A stretch of DNA of 64,000 nt, taken from assembly GCA_015350385.1 (NCBI GenBank), contig WNKI01000003.1, forward strand, positions 3,427,464 to 3,491,463. Direction: 5' to 3'. Source of the DNA: Aculops lycopersici. Lineage: Eukaryota; Arthropoda; Arachnida; Trombidiformes; Eriophyidae. Positions 45,401 to 57,216 of the stretch are shown here, in pieces (positions within the stretch are counted from its first letter, which is position 1; each line of letters starts with the position of its first letter). Under the pieces are notes generated by a model that was given only the letters and a program-made list of their open reading frames with translations, made no database searches and was not told where the DNA came from. The translations under genes and the position numbers were made by a program.

Positions 45401-48400
45401 TCATTTATCATAATGTGCGAGCATCTTGAGTGGAGAGCTGAAAGTTTACTCAAGCACAAGATTCTGTCTTCCTCGTGCCAAACGTTGGCAACATCAGCCG
45501 ACGATGACTGCGACGCGGATGACTCTACAAACCTTGAAGGCTAATAGACTGATAGTGTCCAACGATGTTAGCAGCAGCGACGGTCACGGCGACACCAGAT
45601 CTCATGGCAAAGAATAAACACACGCGACTTTGAGGACGACGACCGAAAACCGAGGAGATTGACGAGAGGGAAAGAGAGATACGAGAATAACAACATCGAC
45701 GAGGATACATCGATGGCGAGTCCGACTTCCTGTTTAGCTTGGTCTGGTTGTTGCTGGTATTGGTTATGAGTGAATGTATATTATTTGTTTGCTACCACTT
45801 TCTTCTTGGATTAAGCCGCTATTGCTACTGCCACCACTGCAAGCTACCTGTACGATAATTACTTGCTGATCCTGTGAGCAGGTAGATAGATCCTGTTAGT
45901 CGAATCGCAAGTCGAGACTCGCGGCAACAAGGTTGCCACCATTCGAGCTTGTGAAGGCGCAAATACAAGTGGCAGACACACACCTCACCACATGGCCAGG
46001 TAAATTTTGTCTCACGACTTCCGGCTCAGCCCTTTGAAGTTCAACTCTGGCTCCCTCTTCTCTCGCTCGCCATGTTCCTTCCTGCCAGAAGAATCGAAGA
46101 GGAATAAAGAGTAGTAGCGCCACCTAAATAGTTTGAGATCAGATACAAATTGTGTGTAAAATTTGCATTCACTCGCAAGCCAACTAGGTCTCCATGCGCC
46201 AGCCAACGTCGAAATAGCCACCAAACCGACTAACGACAACAACTAATCCCGGGACGACAACAACGACACAAACTCCCCAGCTAAGGTTTCTGCCCACTTG
46301 GGCAGCACAAAATTGCCACGGCCACAACTAGCGGCTTTTGAGACTCTGACACTGAAACTCTCACTAGGGGTAATGGTGGGAGTAGTATTAGCCAAGCTAG
46401 TGGCAGTGAGCACACTGCCATTAGGTCGGCTTAAATTTTAAACACGCGCGCGTGAGGTTTGAAAGCGCAGCCCCAAGTCGCTAGGTCCCGCAAACAGAAC
46501 GCTCGCTAGCAAGCCAACCTCTCGAACTTGCTTCTATCTAGTTTTCTAACTTGTCTACTGCGGAAAGCGAATGCAAATTCGAGCCGATGGTTTCCGTAGT
46601 CCGTCCTCGTCTTCGTTGTCTTGGCCAGATTTTCGCCTCGAGCGACAAATTACCCACCCTTGGTATTTGTCTGCAAACGTAAGTGCAGAAGTATAACTAT
46701 TTCTCTTACATAAGAGCTCCTTTTCTTTAACTTATGAGAGAAAGCAAAAGGAAGATAGAGAATACTACTTGACTTGTTGGCAACACAAATTCTCCTCGTA
46801 TCCCTCGAACTCGCGGTCGTTTGTTGCCGGTGTCTTGAGCAGTTGCGCTCATCAACATTTGCTTTGGATTGCTCAAATGACAAAGCGATCATCTCGGCCA
46901 CTCGAGCTCTCGTTTGCTCGCCCATATAACTGGCATCAAAGCGAAGCGAAGTAGAGTTGGAACAAAAAGTTAGCTCACCTCTCTCTCTTTCTCTCTCCCT
47001 CCAACTTCTTGGTCCATTTTACTCTGTCGCGCTAAGTTTGACTTTGTAGTTATAGCTGCTCTCCTAGTTGCTCAAGAAAAATGGAACAGTGAACGGGGGT
47101 TTTATATAAATCTAAAATGGAGTAGCAGTAGTAGCTGCGTTAGACAACATGGAACATTGGGCCAAAAGAGCAGCAAATGAGCCAAGAGCTCGTTTGCTCC
47201 TATGTATCAGTCGCTAAAACTAAAACTAAACTCGAAGAATAATTTGGTTTTTATACACTTACAACTAACCCACCCAAATGATTCGAGAAAGTCTACTTAA
47301 GTGCAAGAAAGCCAATTGCAGATTCATTGGCTGCAAATGGATCTTTTGTGACAGTGGCAGAAATGGATGGCAATCTTATAATCTGTCTGTCTGACTGTCC
47401 CCCTCTCTCTTTCTCTTTCCCTTTCCATCTATTCTTCTGGCTACCATCTTTTATTGCCAACCATTATTCTCGGCTCGCCACTGAACTTGTGGTTTGTTTG
47501 TGTTGGTCGTCGCAATGAATAAAACAAACCCATCTCGTTCAGTCGACTCGCCCGCAGCGCGCCGCAAGGTAGCGCGCAAGTCGCTAGGTACCCGGCGCCC
47601 AGCTCAACTCTAAACGCCTCAAGCGAGTTTAGTTTGGTGCACACAGAATAAAATGCGCCAAAACCCTACTGCGCAACTCCTAGCTTGAGCCTCGAAAGCT
47701 AAACACCGCAAACCGGAGGAGTTATGTTGTCGCCATCTTCATCGTTGTCGTTGTCGTCGTTGTGCTCGAGCGACTGGCAACGATGTTTAGTTTCCATTTT
47801 GTGTTTGATGGCGTCGAACTTGGTGGCAATTCATGCAGCCAAACAAATCGCCGCGGAGAGAGGTCAAGAGTGTTGGAGAAAACTACAAAGAGAGGCAAAT
47901 TTTTGCTGTGATTAAGACATTCATTTATTCATTCATTAAGAGCATCAACTTGTAAACTCAAGCTTGGAAGAAAAATCAAAAATTGACCCAGAAAAAGTGG
48001 GAAACGCGTTGATTTGCATAAGAGAAGAGAAAATTTAGATTATAAACAGGTTGACCGCGAGAAGTAAAGTCCTCAGTTGGAAATTCCTTTCAAATCAAGT
48101 GAGCATCAAGAGCATCGGTAGTATCAATCGAAGCAGAAGAAGGTGAGCGATCCTGATTGAGTTCACAATACATAAAATGCCTCCATCTTTCCTCTAGATT
48201 TTTGAGGTGTCGATTTTAACTGACGCCAAATCAACCAAAAACACGGGTTGACTCGATGGAGAGTGGAAGAGGCCACGCCCATTAGCGCATCCTGCTGATT
48301 CTGCTGCCGACTTTCGACTTCGATGACCTCTCAGCTCACTCACTGTTGACAAGAGTTGCCTAATCTGTGTTTCGAAGCCTCGAAACACCTTTGTTCAGGT

Positions 48401-51400
48401 CATCGTCGCATAGTCATGTTTATTTCTGCTCTAGATCTCATCGTTCTCCCCGCTCCACGTACGTGATTGTCATTCTGCACACGTCCTCTGTCTTCCAACC
48501 ACCGCCGTCGCCGCCTTAAAGTCTCAGCATTTCGGCCTCTTGTTCAGCTACAAACAATGAGACGGCAGCGACAGATTGGCCGGAAGTTGCTCATATCTCA
48601 TTTGCGCGCGCAAAGACGACCACAGCGAGCCCATGATTAGGTCACTCAATTTGGCTGCAAAGCTGAGAGCGTGTAAACGGCGGCAATCTTGGGACTGGTG
48701 GCAGTGGCCATCTAGATCGAAGTGTTCCCTTGATCAAGATAAGCGCGAGGCAGGAAAATAAGACTTTGATGTTGATGTCAATCTAGCAACCGACCTGATC
48801 GATTGAACAGCGCACGTCGGCGCCATCATGATAATTGCCGGTTCGGTGGTCCGACCAAACTCGTTGTTCCCTTGTACGAAATGCACATGTGTTTTCTCGC
48901 GCGAGCGCTCGCCGAAAGATTCCTAGCAACCGGCAAAATAGCGAGCGGCAGGCTGGCCGAGTGGCCAGTAAAGTGAGCAGCATTACGACGTAGACCAACA
49001 TTCTACGAGTGACCAAAAACCAAGTGGCCGCTAGACATTCGCTCGCTCGCTTGGTTGAGAAACAAGCGACAAGATGGCAAAGTGAGAGCGACTAGAGGAT
49101 GATTTAATTACAAGCCAGCAACGCGGCGGCCAAAGTGAGCAATCGTTTTCTAGGCGGAAGAGCTCAACTTTGGCGCTCAACTCGCAGCTACAGTTGCCCT
49201 TTCGCTTGGCCTACTCACGATACTTGGCTTGGCCGCCCACTAGCTTGCCGTTGATTAATGAGGCCAATTAAATTAGACTCTCCGGCTATCCTTTTAATTT
49301 GGTTGTTCTACGAACCAAACCGAACTGGACTGGACCCACTGCATAGAGTAGAATGGAGTCAACTAGCAAGCACGTTGCGCTTGCAAACTTGGCGGTGGCG
49401 ACAAAATTGCAACAACCAGGCGACCAATGGAGCCGCGAAAATGGTTGTCTAATGGACATAGAGGAGTCAAGTTTTGCGTGTAGCTCCAATTGGTTGGCTA
49501 GTCGATTTATTTGTCAAGTAGTGAAGTAGAGAGAAGGAGAATGTTAGTGTGATAATCATGTCGCATAACTGGATAGGCATGTGCGTTAGTTTTGCATATG
49601 TTGTTGCAGCTTTGGTTAAGTAGTTGAATTGCATACCACAATAATAATGGACTCTACTGATTGGTAGCTTGTTTCAGCAAATGTAAATATATTTATATTT
49701 ATATACACTGCGAGTTGATGCTCTTTTACTCTCGAACGAGTTAATTGAGTTCAGCTGAGAGAGAGATCATCAATATTCAGCGGCGTTCAAGTGTCACTCA
49801 ATGAATTGAAACTCAATACGGTTGCTCACGCTCACGCCACACACGTAGCATTTCAAGGTCACCAGCTTGACCCGCTGATAATTCCGAAAAAAAAACACGC
49901 ACTCGCACACAGAAAAGTTGGTCTTTCGAATTGATCATTAGCAGACTTATAAATGAATGAAACGGAGGAAATTATTGTATTGTTTGCAACTATACCTGCC
50001 GCAAGTTCGAGACCCCTCTTTTGTGAGTGTATAAATTAACAGATTGTTGTTGTTTTTGCTATTGCTGTTATTCGGATGTAAATTCAAATACTTACACATA
50101 AATCCTGGAGAAAGCCCCAAAGTTTTGGAGAGGAAGGCGCGAGTGGCTCCAAGTTGGCGGCTTGCGCACCAGCGCAACTGGAAAAAGGCCTATTGGGGCA
50201 AAGGTGGCAAACTTGGCGGGCGGCCTCCCGTGTCGAGCTCATTAGCATACGATATTCATTATGCAAACAAACTGACTTTCAACTAAACTTCAACGATTTA
50301 ACTGTGACTCGTCGGTTTAGTTTGTCTCGACGACGAGGAGAGAGGAAGAGAAAGGAGAAAGTGTCGCGTTTGGGAAAACCGCAACCATTGAGAATCTCGA
50401 CCACGATGAGGGGATAAAATTTTCCATCTCACTGCATCAAACTTTCGGCTCGAGACTCGAGACTCGAAACTCAGCGTTAGTTTTTAGTTGACTTCTTATT
50501 GCGCTCAACTATTGGTAGTATTAGTATTATCTAGTTCAACTGATGAGCTCAATTTGAGGCTCAGAATAAACTTTGAAAAAGTTCGACTACTGGCGTCGCG
50601 GTAGCTGTCGTTGCACTTGCGTCACATAGTTGCGCTCAATCGAAAGCGAAAACCACTAATGAGAGTCTCAGAAAGAGAGACAGAGAGGTTATATTAGTTG
50701 AGTTGAGATCACGCGCTTCGATGGGATTAGTTAAGTCTACGAGGCGAGGCACAAGTCCACTAAGCTAACTCGTGTTCTGTTTGATTTTCAACCAATTGAC
50801 TTTGACGGTTGACAACAAGAGGTAGTCGGCCCCTCTAAGTTAATTGGCAGCCAGTTAACCTGCTCCCCATCGAGCGGTTTATTTTGACCCACTCTTTATT
50901 AGATGAACTTGATCAGAACAAATTAGTTAGTTAGTGGAGACGAGCGAGAAAAGACCCCAGTTTTTCGTTCACGCTTCAAGCCACGATTTGTGTTTGATCA
51001 TAAACTTGCCCCTCCTATGATGATCCAACACCAGCACCCGACATAACAGAAACCAAAAGCGTCGAGAGGTTTCCTCGGGGAAAGCGATAAGACTTACTTG
51101 AGATTTTAGGGTTAAGATTACGTTCGACTGAAAGGCGCGCATTCAGCTACAGCTACTTTGTCCAGCGCGAGACTCTCACTTAAACCTACAGCGCCACTTC
51201 CGCCAAGAGCAAGTAAACTATTCAGCGGCAAGCCGCTCTGCTCATTGCCATGCAAGGTGGTCGGCCTTTTCACTCGGCGCCGAACTTATCTGATCTCCTT
51301 TGCCTGCGGCCGTGGAGCTGAATCTCTCGGCCAGTTGCTGGCCACTGGCCGGCGTCATCGATTCCAAGAGACCAGGAGCGAGGACATCACGTGAAGTCAG

Positions 51401-52327
51401 ATCAAGGATGAAGCTCGGTCTTTGTCTTCATAGCACAACGGCCCCAAGAGGCCAGCGCTTCCGCCAAGCACCCGCTTCAACTTGACTGAGCTTCACAAGC
51501 CGCCTGCTTGCGACCAATAAATCTGCCCATTTAGCTAGCTGGCTGGCTGGTCGGTCAGCAAGCTCGCTGGTTAGCATTCCATTCATAGTTGGGTGCCAAA
51601 GTAGATAGTAACGTCGAGCGGACAGCAGCCAGTGTTGCATTCCAGCAAAGCCAGCTGAACTTGTCCCTTGGGGGGATACTGAGCCGGCGAGCGACATCAA
51701 CGCGTGGGCCATTGACGCAGCCGGATGTTGGTGGCTGCAGTGGCTGCTGCTGCTGCTGCTGCTAGATTGCTCAAGCCAACTTGACCATTCAGCTCGTGGT
51801 TGCTATGTGGCCGCTGGCTCTCGCAACTCAACCACTGGTTCCAAATTCCAATATTCCTCACCCGCGCCAGTCGGTGGTTGCCGGCCAAATGCATAGAGAT
51901 AGCAATTGACAGCATAGGAGCTAAATGGGCACGTCAGCGGCAGGTAGTTGCTTTTTCAAACCCGACTAACTCCCACACTCGTCGCCAGAATGACGAGGGA
52001 AACGCTTATTTTCAATCTAAAGATCCAACTAGCACTACCATAACCAAAATACACGCCGCCTAAAGCCTCCACTCGAAAGCAAACCACCGGGAGGCAACCG
52101 GCAACTTCCGGTCCTCGAGTTGAGCTGTGGCGCGTCTAGAGTGGAAACTCGCCAGCGCCAACTAGTCAGCGGAAGTTTCCGCTCGTTTCCGTTTCAATCA
52201 AATAGGTTGTTCGAATACTAAACTGAAAGAAAACTAAACAACAACAGCAGCAAACTAAGCGGCAATGGCGACGACAACAAAAACAACGACAACAACAGCA
52301 ACAACCACTGCTACCACAAGAGAGCTA

Positions 52328-52450
<123 letters not shown>

Positions 52451-52495
52451 TAGTAGTAGTAGAGAGAGTAGTAGTAGTAGTAGTAGTAGTAGTAG

Positions 52496-52543
52496 NNNNN
52501 NNNNNNNNNNNNNNNCCTACTACCCTCCGTGTGTCGTCGTCGN
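52496..52543. other. Small assembly gap (20 N, plus one N at 52543)
   Basis: Ns at 52496-52515 and one ambiguous base at 52543. Bordered by TAG triplets on the left and, on the right, by CGTCGTCG and GTACGT sequence running into another GA tract (52551-52580). Confidence 1.
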
Positions 52544-52547
52544 GTAC

Positions 52548-52581
<34 letters not shown>

Positions 52582-54814
52582 AACAGAATGTTTGGGCAGA
52601 CTTACTGGCGCTTCCCGTGAGTCGGCCTCTGCGAGCTCTATTGTTGTTTTGCAGTTGACGCTTGTAGTTCCGTTTGTTTCAAAGCCGGAAACTTTCAGTC
52701 GAAGCCGACAGCAACTGCCACCACTAAGCTCTGAGCAGGGGACAGAGCCCACCGCTACCAGTGACACTAAACTGAGAAGCTTAGTAAGCCAAACCTGACC
52801 TGACCAGACCAAACCTAACCCTAGCGACGAGATTGCTAAATTTTCCACTTTGAGGCTTCTGGTTTTGACAAAGCAAGTGCTTTGAAGCCAAAAGAAAAGT
52901 GGGAATTTGAACTTGGAAAACCAGAAAGGGGGCAAATTTATTGATTTGACTCAACTTTCGGGCCGGAAACAGTGGCTGCCAGAGTTTTGGGTCTTGGCAA
53001 ACTCGAGAGCCTCTTGCTCCGCGCCAGGACCAAACTCATCTACAGTTGCTCTCTTCCTTCCTTCCTCCCAAAAGCTTCGTGACTCAGACGACTTCCGGCC
53101 GGTAAGTTTGATCTTGATTCCGGAGAGCGAGGGAGGAGAGGGGGGAAGGCGAGAGCACAGCCAGTTGGCTGGTGCAATTTTGATTTGGCAGGAATTTTAA
53201 TGATTCTCCGCCTGCCTCTCCCCCTTATTCCCACTGACTTCTCACAGGAACCAAACCAAACCCGATCGTTAGCTTGGGTTGTTGCTTGTGGTTGTTGTTT
53301 TTCCTTCTCCCATTCCGTTTCGCATTCGGCCGCAATAACAAAACTGCTAACGCTGATACCATTGGAAATGTGGTGGCGATGGAAATTACTTAACAACACC
53401 AAGAGCGTTCCTTGTTGCCTCTAATTCAATTCCAACTGCCAATGTTCAGAGGAAGTCAAGTTTTCTTTTCGTAGTAGCCTAACCCCTAGTATTTGTGGTG
53501 GCGATGGTAGCTCCAAATGCCAAATACTCTTGGCAGACTCTTAAAATCCATTAGCTCAATTTCCGTTGCGATTTTTACGTTTCGGCACGACCAATTGCGC
53601 AAACTAGTTTAGAAGCGCTAATTTGGCGCTTTGACTTGCGTCAATCTATCAGTCGGTTGGGCGGAAGCCAGAACATTAGCCAGTTCTACCTCAGTCTGAA
53701 CTCAAGCAACATTTTTTACAATTAGATCCATCGGCGACGAGAGAGGTAAAAAGGTATTTACCTGGAAGCTCGTTCATCACCAAATCGCTAGTTTATTGGT
53801 GGCAGTGGTGGTTGTCGCGAATACCTAGAGCGGAGTGATTGCTCATTCCAATTGACTCAACTTCCGGCGGACACGCCACCGACAGCCGCGCCACCAGCAA
53901 AAGCAACAGCAGCGTCAGGAGCATTAGCAACCTTGACTAACTGACGACTCAGGTGGCTTTCTTGCCGGTTAACCGTTTCGATGACTGGCTCTCTGTAACT
54001 AGCCAATGGCATCAACAACAAATCGCTTAACTTTAGCAACAAATGGAGGCGACAAATGGACAGTCAACAAGACTAACAACGAGCAACATAATTGTGCTCC
54101 ATTATGACGAGCGTAATAGTAAAAGCATTAGTTACACTGCCGCCGCCATCGCCACCATTGGCGCCTCAATGTAGTTGCGCCTTGCCGCCTATTGTATCAT
54201 CAAATATATCAATCTTGTCAAATGATCGCCTTGCCTCTTTTTTTCTCTCGCGCAACCCGGTTACCCTTTTGTGCGACGCAACTTCCGCCTCCCCGCTTTT
54301 CCCGCCTACAAATTCCGCACTTGCTACTTAACTCGTCGCGATACTGGGCTCCCCTCAGCATGCGGTCGTTAACTCCCACTTGCCAGCCAGCTAGACAAAT
54401 TAATCTTTGCCTCTCAAGGCTCCTTTTCCCTCTTGCCACCGATTTGCTATTGCGATCATTAACAACTGTGACGAATCTTAACTCACACGCAATGAGTGGA
54501 GCTCGCAAACCAAACAGATAGTGGGGGAATGACACTAACGAGAGTATCGGGTGTCCATAGTAGATATCGCACTCCAGTCCTGGAATCAATTTCAAGCTGG
54601 TCAATGAAACTTAATTCCACTAGAAACCAAAAATGGGACACTGTCTTAGTGTGGCCTTTATATTTGATTGGATGTAGACCATAACTGCCAGCAAGAATTA
54701 TAAGCTGGGATTATTTTTGGCTTTACTAGCATCAAATGTTTTTTTGATCAACTCAAATTAATCTCTTGCTGGAAATTGTATTGTGCTTGGATGTCAAGAG
54801 AAAATAAATCTTGA

Positions 54815-54906
54815 ACTGCCAGAGGTTCTGCAAACACTTCCACATAGCTTCATTCATTTATTATGGTCTGGATCCATAATACATGAATGATAACTCCTCT
54901 GACAGT
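54815..54906. repeat. Interrupted inverted repeat (hairpin) at repeat locus B
   Basis: Inner arms 54851-54866 and 54874-54889 pair at 15 of 16 positions around a 7-nt loop. Outer arms 54815-54825 and 54896-54906 pair at 10 of 11. Confidence 0.8.
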
Positions 54907-55096
54907 CCGGAACGTATGTTTTTATGTGCGTCTTGTTCTACAAAATAGATAGAAGAAAATTGCATCTAAAAATCACTTCTGGTTCCGGAGTTATGGACAT
55001 CGACGAGATATCGTGGCTTCAGAAAGGAAATGCTTATATCGGCACTGCCTTTCATCTCAGCAACCCGAGAGAGGGTTTGCTAGTTGAGTCGCTCGC

Positions 55097-55450
55097 CTGC
55101 GCAGAAGTGTGCAAATTTTGGTATCTAGAGCGCATCTAGTTCGCCCTCGGGTCCCCCGAACACCTAGCGCCACGATTCTTGATGGCTCTTTTCCAGAAAT
55201 TTCGATGCTCCTCAATGCGCACGGAATTAATCCGCCAATTCAAGCTGAACATACCGGAAAAAACCGCTTCTAAATGGCACCTCTAACTCCGAAGTTATGA
55301 TAGATAGCAGGAAGATAAACACAGCAATCGACTCAGAAGTTGGATTCTGAGCATCCGGTTGCCTCAAATATCTGCAATCGTGTATATCTTCTGCAATATA
55401 GATGTCATCCAAAAACGGTTTTCTTTGCCGTGATCCCTGCAACTTGTTGA
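55097..55450 (+). repeat. 354-bp repeat, copy B
   Basis: Differs from 35265-35618 at one base. About 60 bp to its right, 55511-55583 resembles the first ~75 bp of this copy in reverse complement (shared CAAATTTTGGTATCTA and CACCTAGCGCC words), so the unit plus flank could fold back. A repeat-unit core (CCGGAGTTATG) at 54985 lies 304 bp before the core inside the block. Confidence 0.95.
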
Positions 55451-55510
55451 GTGGACTTTAGTTGCATTTTGCATTGTTGGCGTTTCTGAACAAGTAGAAT
55501 CGCGACTCGC

Positions 55511-55583
55511 GGCGCTAGGTGGTCGAGGGGCCCAAGGGTCATACAGATACGCGGTAGATACCAAAATTTGAGCGCTTCTGCGT
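55511..55583 (-). repeat. Inverted, diverged copy of the left end of repeat B
   Basis: The reverse complement matches about 55097-55172 with many substitutions but shared long words. A weaker counterpart lies at about 35679-35750 next to copy A. Confidence 0.65.
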
Positions 55584-56136
55584 AGATTCTCAGCTTGACA
55601 GATGCACCCTTTTCTGTAGTAGCTAGGTGAAGGGTCACGGAAACATCCATATAACCCTCTTAAGGTCCCTCTATCGCTTTGAAGGGCACAACTTTGTTAT
55701 CAATCAAGATTTTTCAATTCTGTTTTCTGATTTGCAATCCAATTATCGATTCACGTCCTTACTAGAAGCATTTCAAGCCATTGGCTTGATAAAACACCTT
55801 GAAATAAGATGTTCAGTGTTAAACAGTTGGCCCGGTGGGAGAGAAAAGGCTTCAAGTAACTGCCCACTCTCGATAGATTCCGATCAGGAGGAATAGAGCC
55901 CGAAAGCTGCAAAGAAGGAACTTATATTCCATGACTGATTGAAAATATATTGCTGGACCCCAAGCCTCACCCTTGAAGGTTAAAAATGTTTTATTTTGTG
56001 TTTTTCAACATGACTCTTGAGCTCGAGATTTATCCATAAAACATTCTAGTCTCCTACCAACCTAGAGAAACCTGTTGAATGTTCCATGCTAACCCAACTC
56101 AAATTCATAATCTTATTCCTTTCTGTCAACTAACAG

Positions 56137-56824
56137 AATCTACCCGCTTGCTGTCCATGGGACACTAGCGGGTATCGCGTGACTCAAACCAAGATGGAAA
56201 CCGGTGGCGATGAGGACGAGACCGAGGCGACCACTCAGGCCTCACAGGTGCGGCACCTACTCACCAGGGGCCTACCTCAACCGGAAGTACTTTTAGATCA
56301 AATGTTTAGGACAACAAATAGTGATATGAACCAAATGTACCAGATGCAAGAGATGCATCGACAACAGGAGCAGCCATTACAACTGCAGCAGCAATCCATT
56401 TCCGGTGCGTCCACCTGGTCGCTGCTGATGGGCGAATTGTTCCACTATACTAATGCTACCTCGATGGGCGACCCAATCAACTCAGGTTTAGGGTCAAGTG
56501 ATACATCATTGTCAACAATAGCAACAATAACCACAAGCGGATCTATAGAGTCCATTAATTGGCCCAACTTTTTGCTGGCCGTATTCCTAATTCTCCTCAT
56601 GTTGACAACCTCAATTGGTAATCTATTTGTCATTGTGGCCATTTTGATTGAAAGGAATCTAAGAACAATCGGAAACTACCTGGTGCTTTCACTGGCCATC
56701 GCCGACTTGTTAGTCGCTTGCTTGGTGATGCCTCTGGCGGGTATATACCAAATTTTGGACCGCTGGACTTTGGGCGTGATTTTGTGTGATCTTTGGACTT
56801 CGATGGATGTGTTTTGTTGCACTG
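56137..56824 (+). CDS. 5-HT1-like serotonin receptor, first coding exon (TM1 to TM3)
   Basis: A plasma-membrane aminergic GPCR. The exon begins after a good acceptor (TTCTGTCAACTAACAG, ending 56136); the first usable ATG is 56194, so 56137-56193 is leader. A three-codon upstream ORF (ATG at 56157) precedes it. The N-terminus is about 125 residues, rich in Gln and Met, with an N-glycosylation site (NAT). TM1 carries the conserved Asn (TSIGNLFVI), TM2 the Asp (SLAIADLLVA), and TM3 the disulfide Cys (LCDLW) and the amine-binding Asp (TSMDVFCCT). The donor is GTGAGT at 56825, phase 1. Closest recognisable relatives are arthropod 5-HT1 receptors; other biogenic-amine receptors are less likely. Confidence 0.85.
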
Positions 56825-56911
56825 GTGAGTGGGAGGTGAAATTTGAAGTCAAGATTTAGCAATAATGATAAATTTATAATTAACCAAATGTAATCCATTC
56901 CAAAAAAACAG

Positions 56912-57216
56912 CTTCCATCCTACACCTGTTGGCCATTGCCTTGGACAGGTATTGGGCTGTGACGCGCGTCGACTATGTCCGTTGCCAGCGAAACGAGACG
57001 CGGATCCTCTTTATGATTGCATTCGTTTGGATGGCCGCCATTGTGGTTAGCGTGCTCCCGGCTTTTGGTTTAAAGGACGCCGAGTATGAGATTAGAATAA
57101 CCCAAGGACATGAGTGTCTAATTTCACAGGATATCGGCTATCAAATATTTGCCACCTGCACAACCTTCTACTTTCCCTTAACACTGACGCTAATCTTTTA
57201 TTGGAAGATTTATCAG
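56912..57216 (+). CDS. 5-HT1-like serotonin receptor, second coding exon (TM3 end to TM5)
   Basis: Joins in phase 1 to give CCTASILHLLAIALDRYWAV, with the DRY motif intact. TM4 is FMIAFVWMAAIVVSVLPAFG. The second extracellular loop has the partner Cys (HECLISQDIGYQIFATC), a run very typical of arthropod 5-HT1 receptors. TM5 ends LIFYWKIYQ at the donor GTAAGT (57217), phase 0. The third intracellular loop, TM6 and TM7 are not found in the remaining 6.8 kb and presumably lie beyond the window, so this gene is partial. Confidence 0.87.

Noticed and set aside
45896..46242. Minus-strand open frames near 46 kb
   Set aside because: 75-76 codons with no domain, signal or splice support.
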